DNA of 64,000 bases from Candidatus Bandiella woodruffii. Its GTDB lineage: Bacteria; Pseudomonadota; Alphaproteobacteria; Rickettsiales; Midichloriaceae. The stretch lies in the NCBI RefSeq assembly GCF_034359465.1, contig NZ_CP110820.1:860501-924500 (forward strand), read 5' to 3'. The position numbers were made by a program, and so were the translations under genes. Position 1 is the first letter of the stretch; each line of letters begins with the position of its first letter. The notes beneath the pieces were generated by a model, which was not told the origin of the DNA, did not search any database, and was given only the letters and a program-made list of their open reading frames with translations. Below are positions 18,272 through 27,518 of this stretch, one piece after another.

Positions 18272-21200
18272 ATGCTCAATTTTGGAATTACTTTTAAAGA
18301 TTTATATTCATACGTGGGGCTTGAGAAACTTGATGAGACTTTCTTGAAATATTTGGGGGAGAATAACCAAAGTTTATTGCAGAAATTACTGGTTTACAGA
18401 TTAGAGGGTGGTTTTCAATCTGACATAACGATTGAACTTGCCCCATTTTTAGAAAGTTTTTTGATTGCGTTGTTTAAACTTGATTATAATGCTGAGAAAA
18501 ATTTTAATTACCATAAAAGACTTGGCTTATTATTTGAATGCAGAAGAAAATTCATACAAAGAAGAGTAAGGCGAGATGATTATGATCAAGCTAAATTTAA
18601 TGACGCTATAACAGCGTTAAAAAATTCTAAGGTTGACCTTGATGATGAAGTGTCCATTGCAGAGAACATTTTGAGGTGGCTTGACGAGGATAATGAAGCG
18701 ATGTTGTTGGCATCCAAAATCTATGCCTCATGGGTACTTTATGATGAAATTGGTCAGAAGAAATATAAGGACGGAGTATTGTTTAAACTGCCTAAAAAAC
18801 TGCATTTCGACAAACTGATTGAGTACGCAACAGATATAAGTGGAGCAAAATATTTCAAAGCTGATAAACTTCGCCATAGAGAAGGTTTCGATTGCACAGA
18901 TTCTAAGCTAAGTCAGGAAAAGGCAATAACACATGCAAATTATTGCATACATTGTCATCACCAAAATAAAGATTCTTGCTCCAAAGGTCTTTACAAAAAG
19001 AATGAAGAGGTTGAAACTAACCAGTTAGGAACAGAGCTCAAAGGCTGCCCTTTGGGAGAAAAAATTTCCGAGATGAACTTTCTTAAAAAAGAAGGAATTG
19101 TTTTGGGTGCCTTTGCAACTGCGATTATCGATAACCCAATGGTTGCAGGAACCGGGCATAGAATCTGCAATGATTGTATGAAGTCCTGTATATATCAAAA
19201 ACAAGAACCAGTCGATATACCATTAATTGAAACAAAAATATTAGACGATGTACTAAAGTTGGATTGGGGATTTGAGATATATAGCCTACTGACCAGATGG
19301 AATCCTTTAAAATCAGATGGATATTTACCAAAAAGACCCAACAATAATAAAGTATTGGTAGTTGGACTAGGGCCTGCAGGTTTTACTTTAGCACATTACT
19401 TAATTAATGAGGGATTCACAGTTGTAGGAATAGAGGGGCTAAAAATTGAGCCCATGGATCAGAACATCACTGGAATAACACAAGACGGTGATCGGGTTGA
19501 CTTCAAACCCATAAAGCACCTATCAGAGATAGAGGAACCACTCAGCGAGAGAAAAGCTTATGGCTTTGGTGGTGTTGTCGAGTATGGCATTACTGTGAGA
19601 TGGAACAAGAATTACCTCACTATATTAAGACTGCTTTTGGAAAGACGCGAAAATTTCAGAATGTATGGCGGAATAAGGTTTGGTAGCACAATCACCTATA
19701 ATTCAGCAAAAGAGCTTGGGTTTAGCCACGTTGCACTTGCAGTTGGAGCTGGTAAACCACTTGTTCCTGATATCCCAAATATTTTGGTCAAGGGGGTAAA
19801 GACTGCCTCTGACTTTCTTATGTCTCTTCACACACTTGGTCCTGCAAGAAAAAATAGTTTGGCTAATTTACAAATAAGGCTGCCGATAGTTGTGATAGGC
19901 GGAGGACTTACTTCAATTGACACGGCAACTGAAAGTTTGGCTTATTACCCCATTATGGTAGAAAAGTTATTGTGTGAATATGAAAAGATTTCGACCAAGT
20001 TATATGAAAAGCTGGATGAGGAAGAGAAAGAAATTGCAGCAGAATTTATTCATCACGCCCAAGAACTACGCAAACATCCAAGCAAAAAGCTTGAGTTATT
20101 AAGGAAGTGGGGTGGAGCAAAAATAATATACAGAAAAAGATTGGAAGAGTCACCAGCCTACAGGCTTAGCCACGAAGAACTGGAAAAAGCTCTTGAAGAA
20201 GGGGTTGAATTTGTGGATAAGACTTATCCAATTGAAGTAACCGTGGATAAATATGGACACTGCAAATCGGTTATCTGTAACTCTAAAGATATTCAAGCAA
20301 GAACCATTTTTATTGCAACCGGGACTGCGCCTAACACAACGTTGTCCAGGGAAGATGTTGAACATTTTGTATTGGATTGGAAGTACTTTAAAATTCAAAA
20401 TGATGAATTTTTTACAAGAATAGAAAAGGATTTTAGTATGAGTGTTTTAGGTGATGCACATCCAAAATATGCAGGAAGTGTTGTAAAAGCCATGGCGAGT
20501 GCAAAGAATAGCTATAAAAAAATTGCACAACAAGTTTTGTTGGCGTGCCAAAGCAACTTGCAAAAAGCGTCAGACTTTTTTGCCTCACTGGATGGATTGT
20601 TGATGTCCAAGGTTGTTGAGGTTAAGAGGTTGACTCCAAATGTTGTTGAACTTCTGATCAAAGCTCCATTATCTGCCCGTGAATTCCAACCAGGACAGTT
20701 TTACAGGCTTCAAAATTACGAATCAAATGTTCAAAACGTTAAAGCAATGGAACCTTTAGCATTGACTGGTGCGATGGTGGATAAGGAGAAAGGGGTTGTT
20801 TCGTTCATAGTATTGGAAATTGGGGCTTCTTCTAATATTTGCCAACACCTGAAAACTGGTGAGATTGTCAGCTTGATGGGACCGACTGGTTCTCCAACTT
20901 ATATACCCAAAAAAGAGATGGTTATATTAGTAGGCGGAGGGTTGGGAAACGCCGTACTATTTTCTATAGGCAAAGCGTTGAGGGATAACGGGTGTTATGT
21001 TTTATATTTTGCGGGCTATAAAAAATATACCGACGTTTTTAAAGTTCAAGAAATAGAGGGGGCAGCTGATAAAATTATTTGGTGTTGTGACGAAAAAGAA
21101 CTAACCCCATCTAGGAGTCAGGACAGCTCATTCCATGGCAACATAGTCGCTGCATTCTCAGAATATAACCGAAAATTTTGCGTGTCGAGTGACTTTGCAC

Positions 21201-21520
21201 TAAATAAATTTGATAGGTTGATCACTATTGGTTCGGACTCCATGATGAAAGCTGTGGCTTATGCAATTCAGAGTAACTTGAGACATTTGTTTAGTCCAAG
21301 GCTGAAAGCCATTGCATCTATAAACTCGCCAATGCAGTGCATGATGAAGGAAATATGTGCCCAGTGCTTGCAAAAGCACATTGATCCAAAAACCCAAAAG
21401 ATTAGTTATGTGTACAGCTGCTTTAATCAAGATCAGGAGTTGGCATTAGTGGATTTTGAGCATCTAAGCTGTAGATTGAAACAAAATAGCTTGCTTGAGA
21501 AGGTGCCTCAAACAATTTAA
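18272..21520 (+). CDS. Multidomain FAD/NAD(P)H iron-sulfur oxidoreductase (glutamate synthase small chain-like plus ferredoxin reductase-like)
   Basis: The 1082-residue protein has several parts. An N-terminal all-alpha region (about 1-210) is unrecognised. A cysteine cluster (CIHCHHQNKDSC near 229 and CNDCMKSC near 299) resembles the Fe-S binding domain of GltD/DPD. An FAD site VVGLGPAGFTLAHYL (near 365) and an NAD(P) site IVVIGGGLTSIDTA (near 541) follow. The C-terminal part looks like a ferredoxin-NADP reductase/PyrK module: QPGQFYRL, VILVGGGLGNA (near 890), and a 2Fe-2S-type cysteine set (CMMKEICAQC ... YSCF near 1025-1050). It probably moves electrons between NAD(P)H and an iron-sulfur or flavin partner. 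The substrate is not evident. Cotranscription with nuoH suggests a respiratory or redox-balance role. Similar large proteins are known in Rickettsiales by my recollection. Confidence 0.82.
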   Translation: MLNFGITFKDLYSYVGLEKLDETFLKYLGENNQSLLQKLLVYRLEGGFQSDITIELAPFLESFLIALFKLDYNAEKNFNYHKRLGLLFECRRKFIQRRVRRDDYDQAKFNDAITALKNSKVDLDDEVSIAENILRWLDEDNEAMLLASKIYASWVLYDEIGQKKYKDGVLFKLPKKLHFDKLIEYATDISGAKYFKADKLRHREGFDCTDSKLSQEKAITHANYCIHCHHQNKDSCSKGLYKKNEEVETNQLGTELKGCPLGEKISEMNFLKKEGIVLGAFATAIIDNPMVAGTGHRICNDCMKSCIYQKQEPVDIPLIETKILDDVLKLDWGFEIYSLLTRWNPLKSDGYLPKRPNNNKVLVVGLGPAGFTLAHYLINEGFTVVGIEGLKIEPMDQNITGITQDGDRVDFKPIKHLSEIEEPLSERKAYGFGGVVEYGITVRWNKNYLTILRLLLERRENFRMYGGIRFGSTITYNSAKELGFSHVALAVGAGKPLVPDIPNILVKGVKTASDFLMSLHTLGPARKNSLANLQIRLPIVVIGGGLTSIDTATESLAYYPIMVEKLLCEYEKISTKLYEKLDEEEKEIAAEFIHHAQELRKHPSKKLELLRKWGGAKIIYRKRLEESPAYRLSHEELEKALEEGVEFVDKTYPIEVTVDKYGHCKSVICNSKDIQARTIFIATGTAPNTTLSREDVEHFVLDWKYFKIQNDEFFTRIEKDFSMSVLGDAHPKYAGSVVKAMASAKNSYKKIAQQVLLACQSNLQKASDFFASLDGLLMSKVVEVKRLTPNVVELLIKAPLSAREFQPGQFYRLQNYESNVQNVKAMEPLALTGAMVDKEKGVVSFIVLEIGASSNICQHLKTGEIVSLMGPTGSPTYIPKKEMVILVGGGLGNAVLFSIGKALRDNGCYVLYFAGYKKYTDVFKVQEIEGAADKIIWCCDEKELTPSRSQDSSFHGNIVAAFSEYNRKFCVSSDFALNKFDRLITIGSDSMMKAVAYAIQSNLRHLFSPRLKAIASINSPMQCMMKEICAQCLQKHIDPKTQKISYVYSCFNQDQELALVDFEHLSCRLKQNSLLEKVPQTI

Positions 21521-21552
21521 ACGTTGGTACAATTTATAGACGACAGATAATT

Positions 21553-21730
21553 TTATGGTTTAAAATATATCTCTGAGACATATCTTCGGCCTTTTTCACC
21601 TCTTTTAAGCTGTACTATAATGTTGATTACTTGCATAATATACTCTTTAATCTGCTCTGCAGGCAATCCCAGTCCTGCTTGCATTACCATCAGTTTCAAC
21701 TGCTCGATAGCCATCAGAGGAGAATCCGCG
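21553..21730 (-). pseudogene. C-terminal remnant of a VirB11/TrbB-type secretion ATPase
   Basis: Reading from 21730 leftwards gives about 58 residues: SPLMAIEQLKLMVMQAGLG, then LPAEQIKEYIMQVINIIVQL, then KRGEKGRRYVSEIYF and a stop at 21553. The layout of an A-x-x-Q-L hydrophobic helix, then INIIVQLKRG, then a strand with R-x-V-x-E-I matches the C-terminal end of VirB11/TrbB-class hexameric ATPases. The rest is missing: the 129-bp MITE joins at 21731. It is a remnant of conjugative or T4SS DNA. Confidence 0.6.
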
Positions 21731-21859
21731 GGTTCTGTCGCATCTGTTAATTTTTGAAATAAAAAGTAAAAATTAAGAATTTTTAACTCCCGATTTTCCG
21801 CACTTTGAAATTTTCACTTTTCACTTTTTGCACTGAATTTTCACAGATGCGACAGAACC
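21731..21859 (+). mobile_element. 129-bp MITE, copy 3
   Basis: Same 129-base element with 17-base terminal repeats. Left flank is the ATPase remnant, right flank is the interior of IS1-type element B. No target duplication. Confidence 0.85.
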
Positions 21860-22085
21860 CTCTTTATTACCATATTTCCAATTCTTCCTACCATCTCCTT
21901 CTGTAAAGTTTTTATTACAACTCTTACATTTGTATCTCTGCTTTTTCCTTGCATATCCATTTTTTGATACCTCTTTCCCTTTGCAATATTTACATTCTAT
22001 TTTCTCCATTTTTCCCTTTCTTTTCTCCTTCCCTCTCCTTATATCACATTCTTTTCTTCTTTCCTATCCCTTTTAAAACACTCCC
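21860..22085 (-). mobile_element. IS1-family element B, outer-end fragment
   Basis: Carries the first ~50 codons of insA and the terminus ...AACACTCCC (22085). It is cut by the MITE at a different internal point than the fragment at 12195. The 160 bases between it and psd hold no recognisable gene. Confidence 0.86.
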
Positions 22086-22249
22086 TAAAACAAAGCCCCA
22101 TTACAAATAAAAATATCCGCATAAAACCTTAAGTACTTTTTAAGTGTGTTACTTTTTATCAACATTGCTAGGAAAAGTAAATGTAAAATTTTTAATTTAA
22201 GTTAAACATTATATGTGCTATAAGGTTATGGAATTATTTTTATAAAACT

Positions 22250-22921
22250 ATGTTTGAATCTATAAGGGACTTTATGCCAGGCATTCACAGAGAGGGTTAT
22301 TTTTTTATTAGCATATTTGTTATCGTTACTGTTGTGTTTTTTGCGTTATCTGCCCCTTTGGGCTGGATGGGCGTTGTGCCAACAGCATGGTGCATTTTTT
22401 TCTTCCGTGATCCAGAAAGAGTTATACCTACTCAAGAAAACTTATTGATCAGCCCAGCTGACGGCGTTGTGCAAAGAATCACAAAATCCAAACTACCAAA
22501 AGAAATAGCGGATACAGATGAAGAAATGACAAGGGTGAGTATATTTCTTAATGTATTTAATGTACATGTAAATAGAATTCCAACAAATGGAGTGGTAAAG
22601 AAATTGCACTACCATCATGGTAAATTCTTTAATGCTTCTCTGGATAAAGCCAGTGAGCATAATGAAAGACAGTCCGTACTAATCGAAACAAAAGATGGCC
22701 AGAAAATAGGGGTTGTGCAAATTGCAGGATTAATAGCAAGAAGGATAGTATGTGATTTGGAGGATAATCAAGAAGTTGAAACTGGTGCAAGATTTGGCAT
22801 TATAAGATTTGGAAGCCGGGTTGATGTTTACTTACCAAGCCAACTTGAAGTGAAAGTTTTAGAAGGACAGACAATGATAGGTGGAGAGACAGTAATTGCC
22901 CAGTTGCAAAAGAGCAAATAA
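22250..22921 (+). CDS. psd: Phosphatidylserine decarboxylase
   Basis: The 223-residue short-type proenzyme converts phosphatidylserine to phosphatidylethanolamine at the inner membrane. It has an N-terminal hydrophobic region, [10 protein letters not shown] near 49, [11 protein letters not shown] near 102 and the self-cleavage site region [11 protein letters not shown] near 190, where the Gly-Ser gives the pyruvoyl group. It is 4 bases from pssA, the preceding enzyme of the same pathway, so the two form an operon. Confidence 0.95.
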   Translation: MFESIRDFMPGIHREGYFFISIFVIVTVVFFALSAPLGWMGVVPTAWCIFFFRDPERVIPTQENLLISPADGVVQRITKSKLPKEIADTDEEMTRVSIFLNVFNVHVNRIPTNGVVKKLHYHHGKFFNASLDKASEHNERQSVLIETKDGQKIGVVQIAGLIARRIVCDLEDNQEVETGARFGIIRFGSRVDVYLPSQLEVKVLEGQTMIGGETVIAQLQKSK

Positions 22922-22925
22922 ATAG

Positions 22926-23702
22926 ATGAGTAAAACAACAAAGAAGCTTACAATCCCAATACAAAAGCTAATACCGTCAATCGTCACGATATTGGCCTTG
23001 TGTTTGGGAATTACATCAATCCGATATTCTTTAGATGGCAAGTTTCACATAGCAGTGGCACTTATTGCTGTTGCTGCTTTTTTTGATGGTATTGATGGTA
23101 GGATTGCAAGATTATTAAACTCAACAAGCGAATTTGGTGCGCAGTTGGATTCATTAGCAGATTTGTGTAGCTTTGGCGTTGCTCCAGGTCTTGCGGTTTA
23201 TCTTTGGTCTTTAAAAATGATCCCATATAAGGGTGCCGGTTGGGCGATTGTCTTGTTTTACATAACGTGTTCAGCGCTTAGGCTAGCAAGATTCAACGTA
23301 CAAGCATCTTTGGAACGTCAAGCAGATAAAGAAAGAAACGATAGTAACTTCTTCGTTGGTGTGCCGATGCCAGTTGCAGCTGGATTATTGCTTGTGCCCA
23401 TGATGTTTACATTTGAAATCCTTGAAAAATGCCTCTTTATTGCGTCTTATTGGTTTGTGGCTCCTTATATGGTGTTGATAGGGTTTTTGATGGTCAGTAG
23501 GTTGCCGATTTATTCAGCGAAAAAGATTAATATATCAAAAGAGAAGGTGAACATTATATTGGTGATTATAGGAATGATATTCACAGGTATTATATTAGAG
23601 CCATGGATACTGTTGCCTATTATAGGGATTTGTTATATAATACTTATACCGGTCGGGGTTTATTTTTATTACAAGAAGAAAGGAAAATCAGATGCTGAAT
23701 AG
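22926..23702 (+). CDS. pssA: CDP-diacylglycerol-serine O-phosphatidyltransferase
   Basis: This 258-residue membrane enzyme makes phosphatidylserine from CDP-diacylglycerol and serine. The CDP-alcohol phosphatidyltransferase motif is complete: DGIDGRIARLLNSTSEFGAQLDSLAD near residues 55-80 has the required D, G, A-R, G, D and D spacing. Several membrane helices follow. It lies between psd and the transglycosylase gene, whose start it overlaps by 11 bases. Confidence 0.95.
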   Translation: MSKTTKKLTIPIQKLIPSIVTILALCLGITSIRYSLDGKFHIAVALIAVAAFFDGIDGRIARLLNSTSEFGAQLDSLADLCSFGVAPGLAVYLWSLKMIPYKGAGWAIVLFYITCSALRLARFNVQASLERQADKERNDSNFFVGVPMPVAAGLLLVPMMFTFEILEKCLFIASYWFVAPYMVLIGFLMVSRLPIYSAKKINISKEKVNIILVIIGMIFTGIILEPWILLPIIGICYIILIPVGVYFYYKKKGKSDAE

Positions 23703-24387
23703 TAGTAAGAAGTATATATTAGCGTTTATTGCTATTTTTTGCATTGCTGCGCATAATAATTCCTTTGCTGCAGTTACTAGCGACTCTGAATCTTTGCATT
23801 GTCTAAGGGCGATACATCACTTTGAAAAAAAGTATAATATTCCATCTAATTTTTTATACCTTATTGCTTTGGTAGAATCTGGTCAGTGGGATAAAAACTT
23901 TAAAATGCTCCAACCTTACCCTTGGACGCTGAACCTGGCTGGGAAGTCGATGGTGTTCAAAAACAAACGTGAGATGTTGATAGCTTTGAAGGCGAATATA
24001 GCGAATGGCCGAACGAACATAGATATTGGCTGTGGTCAAATAAATTATCAACATCATAAAAAGCATTTTAGTAATCTTGAGCAAATGGTTAATCCTTACT
24101 ATAATGTTGAGTACTCTGCACGCTATCTATCTCGAAACTTTAAAGAAACAAAAGATTGGGGTAGAGCTATAGCGTTATACCATTCACGTAACCCAACACA
24201 TAGCAGTGCATATATAAAAAAGATTAAAAGCAAAGTTAAAAACGGCCCTAACTTACAACTTGCACTCAACACTGAGGTCAATAACAGACTGGGAATTATT
24301 GCAAGCAAAGCCCCTAGTGGAGGAGGAGTGGTGTTAAAGAAACATTCCAGAGATGGAATTATGGTTTATAATGCCAATAATCGTTAG
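23692..24387 (+). CDS. Periplasmic lytic transglycosylase (SLT domain)
   Basis: The 231-residue protein has a signal peptide (about residues 1-26, ending NSFA) and an SLT/lysozyme-like domain. FLYLIALVESGQWD near residue 56 carries the presumed catalytic glutamate, followed by IGCGQINYQHH and ALYHSRNPTHSSAYIKKIK. It cleaves peptidoglycan, perhaps to open a path for secretion machinery as VirB1 does, but it is not next to vir genes here. The ATG overlaps the end of pssA. Confidence 0.85.
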   Translation: MLNSSKKYILAFIAIFCIAAHNNSFAAVTSDSESLHCLRAIHHFEKKYNIPSNFLYLIALVESGQWDKNFKMLQPYPWTLNLAGKSMVFKNKREMLIALKANIANGRTNIDIGCGQINYQHHKKHFSNLEQMVNPYYNVEYSARYLSRNFKETKDWGRAIALYHSRNPTHSSAYIKKIKSKVKNGPNLQLALNTEVNNRLGIIASKAPSGGGVVLKKHSRDGIMVYNANNR

Positions 24388-24439
24388 TCATATTTTTGGG
24401 ATCGTAAGAACGAAATTTTAAATCTCCAGATTATAAAAT

Positions 24440-24706
24440 ATGCTTAATATGAAAAACAGCCTCCATAGTCTTAAGCTTGGTAACCAAAAAAATTTTTATC
24501 ACTTTGTAAAATGGCGGTTAACTAGAAAAGAACCAAAATGGCCAAAAATCATTAAAGAACCAAATCAATATGATATACCTCCAAACACTGTGGATGGTGA
24601 TTCATTTAGGGTGAGTATGGTTGGGCACTCGACCTTACTAATACAGACCCATGGATTGAACATATTAACCGATCCAATTTGGTCAGATCGTGCAAGGGCA
24701 CCGTCA
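24440..24706 (+). pseudogene. N-terminal part of an MBL-fold metallo-hydrolase (UlaG/NAPE-PLD-like), cut by IS6
   Basis: About 89 residues are left, including RVSMVGHSTLLIQTHGLNIL and LTDPIWSDRA, the first strands of metallo-beta-lactamase-fold hydrolases. The HxHxDH metal-binding motif that should follow is lost because the IS6 element begins at 24707. No remaining 3' half is seen in the window. Confidence 0.75.
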
Positions 24707-25549
24707 AGTTAATGGAGGTAAGGGCGTGACAGAGCATCTTTTTGAAAATTATGCAGCAGCTATGGATTGAGCGGCGTGATCCCAAATAGATTTAGCTTCG
24801 AAAAACATTTCTTTTTGCTTGCTAGAACTGTTAATATACCTGCCCACATCTACTGAAAATATGTTCCTTATTTTTCCCATCAAAGAAAGAGTTTGCTGTA
24901 CCCCAGAAGGAGATTTGAATTTTATTAGGCATTTCTCTTTCCTGCGTGTTGGTTGGTGTGCATTTTCAACCCTATTATTTAATCCTTTATGGCGCCTATG
25001 CTCTGTTTTAGGGCACATTTCTTTTATAGGTTTGGTATAGCTTTTTAATTTATCTGTCACGATTACTCTGGGTACTGGATTTGATTGTAATAATCTTGAT
25101 AAAAACCTTATCGCAGACTTTTTATTACGTCTGGTCTGTAGGAAGACATCTATCTCATATCCATCTTCATCTACAGCTCTCCACAAAATAAAATATTTAC
25201 CGTTAATTTTAATGCTCATCTCATCCAAATGCCATTTATCCTTTACTTTCCTCTGCTTCTTCTTGATTATATCTAAAAACCTTTTTCCAAATTTAATACA
25301 CCATGCTCTTATCGTTTCATGGCTTACTTCTATACCCCTTTATAACAACTCTTCTGCTACGTCTCTATAACTCAAATTAAATCTGTGGTACAACCAAACT
25401 GCATGTCCTATTATCACCATTGGATATCTGTATCTGCTCGCTCTTTCTTCCATTGTTTTTCTATTATTTTTTATTTTGCTCCAATTTACTATTTTTTCCC
25501 TCTTCTCTCAATACCTTTTGCACCTCAACTTTTTTAACTTGACGGTGCC
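24707..25549 (-). mobile_element. IS6-family element, copy 1
   Basis: Bounded by GGCACCGTCAAGTTAA and its inverse TTAACTTGACGGTGCC. It is near-identical to the copies at 29043, 55715 and 60062. The flanks (CGTGCAAG and TATCTGGC) differ, so the 8-base duplication expected for simple insertion is absent. This implies an adjacent deletion or a recombination. It joins a truncated metallo-hydrolase to the exact 3' end of ftsI. Confidence 0.9.
24749..25453 (-). pseudogene. IS6 transposase with premature TAA (copy 1)
   Basis: The full frame of 235 codons runs from ATG at 25453. It has an N-terminal helix-turn-helix part (YRDVAEELL), an in-frame TAA at codon 38, and then RGIEVSHETIRAW and the DDE core: WHLDEMSIKING, VTDKLKSY, HKGLNNRVENAHQ. 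The last 159 codons (24749-25228) are continuously open. Confidence 0.85.
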
Positions 25550-27246
25550 TATCTGGCATCAGCATATCTTTTATACATCGGTTGATAGTCTATGTATAAT
25601 GCTTCAATAATTTTTGGATCTGTTGTGTCAATAGGAGCTATATTTAATATTGGTGCAATTCTTGAGACAATATTGGATATTACTGGTGCCGAGACTTGGC
25701 CACCTGTTGCGAATCCAAAATTTATCTTATTGGGCTTGGGCTCGTCTATCAACACCAAGATTGAATATTTAGGATCGTTTATGGGGAATGCTCCCGCGCA
25801 CAATGCTATATTCAAATTTTTGTTATACCTACCGTTGATTATTTTTTCTGCAGTTCCGGTTTTTGCTCCAACTAAATAATCGTTAAATGATGCTTTTTTT
25901 GCCGAACCATCTTCTGCGGTACGCCTTAGCATTTTGTTCATAAGAGCAGAAGTATTTGATGAGAAGACTTTCCTCCCTTCAATCTCGTCGTTATTTCCCT
26001 TTATTAAAGTTGCCTTTCTAAAAATCCCTTTATTAACTATCGCTGAAAAAGCTTGAACTAAGTGAACTGGTGTCATTGATATCCCGTGTCCAAAGCTTAT
26101 TGTGGCTGAGCTTAGCTCTTTCCATCTTGCATCGCTTGGGTATATTGGGCTGGAAGTCTCTGGGATTTCAAGACTTATCTTCGAAAGTAACCCCAGCTTC
26201 TTGAGGTACTCCTTCTGTTTTTTTACTCCAACTTTGCGGATCATCTGTACCACCCCTCTATTTGAAGAATACATTAAAACTTCTGGTACGGAAAGAAAAC
26301 CACCTTTTCCCCTATAATCATTAATTTGATAATGGTTTATTTTTAAAGGTGTTGAAACATCAAAATGCTCACGTATGTTAATTTTCCCAGAATCAAGAGC
26401 CATAGCTAAAGTCATGGGCTTTAAAACTGACCCCATCTCATAAACACCAAGTGTTGCTTGGTTAAACAGTTTTTTGCTGTTTATATTGCCAATATTAGAG
26501 GGATCAAAATCTGGCAAACTCACAATACTAATTAACTCTCCAGTATGAACATCCATAACAATAGCAGTTCCACCTATAGCACTGTGCGTGGTAATTGCAT
26601 TTTCAAGCTCTTGCTTGACTATGTATTGAATCTTGGAATCTAAACTGATTTGAACTGCTTGTTCATTAGGGTCTTGTAGAGACTTATTAAATGAAGACTC
26701 TATCCCTGATATCCCATTGTTGTCTATATCAACCAAGCCTATTATATGTGAAAATAAATTTTTATGTGGATATATCCTTTTTTGATCTTTCACAAAGTAT
26801 ACACCAGGCATTCCTAAATTATGCAGCTTTTGTTGCTCATGAGGTGTTATGTGTCTTTTAAGCCAGATAAAATTTTTACTAATACGTAGTTTTTCCCTTA
26901 TTTCTTTTTGGTTAACGTCTATCTCCCGAGCAATCATTGATAACGACTCTTCTGGGTTTATAAAATGTGTTGGGTTGATGTAAGCAGATGCTGTTGGCAA
27001 GGTAGACGCCAGTATAATACCATTTCTATCAACAATATTATTCCTCATATGTAGACTTTTACTATATGAGCTGGATGTGTGGTGAAACTCACCAAAATTG
27101 AAAATCGAAAGATCGCAAATTCTTAAAACTAAAGTAAGCATTACAGTGAGTACCGCGCAAAATACAATCTGCACCCTTCTGCGACTTATCCTAAGCATTT
27201 CGCAGTCAAGTTGCTCTTTTACGTGTATTATCTTAAAGCCGGTCAT
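25549..27246 (-). CDS. ftsI: Peptidoglycan transpeptidase FtsI (PBP3)
   Basis: This 565-residue divisome enzyme crosslinks septal peptidoglycan. An N-terminal membrane helix (about 24-46) is followed by the PBP dimerisation domain and the transpeptidase motifs SVLK (active serine, in YEMGSVLKPMT), SSN (MYSSNRGVV) and KTGTAEK. Its start overlaps ftsL by 4 bases in the mraZ-rsmH-ftsL-ftsI cluster. The TAG stop is formed right at the IS6 terminus (25549-25551), so the C-terminal end may be slightly shortened or altered by the insertion. Confidence 0.95.
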   Translation of the reverse strand: MTGFKIIHVKEQLDCEMLRISRRRVQIVFCAVLTVMLTLVLRICDLSIFNFGEFHHTSSSYSKSLHMRNNIVDRNGIILASTLPTASAYINPTHFINPEESLSMIAREIDVNQKEIREKLRISKNFIWLKRHITPHEQQKLHNLGMPGVYFVKDQKRIYPHKNLFSHIIGLVDIDNNGISGIESSFNKSLQDPNEQAVQISLDSKIQYIVKQELENAITTHSAIGGTAIVMDVHTGELISIVSLPDFDPSNIGNINSKKLFNQATLGVYEMGSVLKPMTLAMALDSGKINIREHFDVSTPLKINHYQINDYRGKGGFLSVPEVLMYSSNRGVVQMIRKVGVKKQKEYLKKLGLLSKISLEIPETSSPIYPSDARWKELSSATISFGHGISMTPVHLVQAFSAIVNKGIFRKATLIKGNNDEIEGRKVFSSNTSALMNKMLRRTAEDGSAKKASFNDYLVGAKTGTAEKIINGRYNKNLNIALCAGAFPINDPKYSILVLIDEPKPNKINFGFATGGQVSAPVISNIVSRIAPILNIAPIDTTDPKIIEALYIDYQPMYKRYADAR

Positions 27247-27518
27247 TTCCCATCAAATTTTTCAAGTTGATCTTTGCTTATATTTATAAGATGAAGATGT
27301 TTCGCTTGAAGGGCGTTGATTCTTTCTGGGGTAAGCAAATAAGCCAGTTCAGTTTTTAATACCAAAATATCGTTTTCTTCTTGAGATATTTGCTTTTGCA
27401 TGCGGGTTAATTCCTTATTTTTTTCTATCACCCTGGACTTAACTGAAAACAAAAAAATAATGCTTCCAATAAGAAGTGCAATGTAGATGGCAGATAATGT
27501 TGAGAACTTTAATTTCAT
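27243..27518 (-). CDS. ftsL: Cell division protein FtsL
   Basis: The 91-residue bitopic protein has a membrane helix near the N-terminus (AIYIALLIGSIIFLFSV) and a following heptad-rich coiled coil (EKNKELTRMQKQISQEENDI with leucine-zipper character). It links FtsB/FtsQ to FtsWI at the septum. Assignment rests on size, topology and the position between rsmH and ftsI, with 4-base overlaps on both sides. Confidence 0.88.
   Translation of the reverse strand: MKLKFSTLSAIYIALLIGSIIFLFSVKSRVIEKNKELTRMQKQISQEENDILVLKTELAYLLTPERINALQAKHLHLINISKDQLEKFDGK

Noticed and set aside
24440-24712. Complete 90-residue protein before IS6 copy 1
   Set aside because: The last residues are read from the IS end. 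Homologues are about four times longer, so it is a truncated gene.
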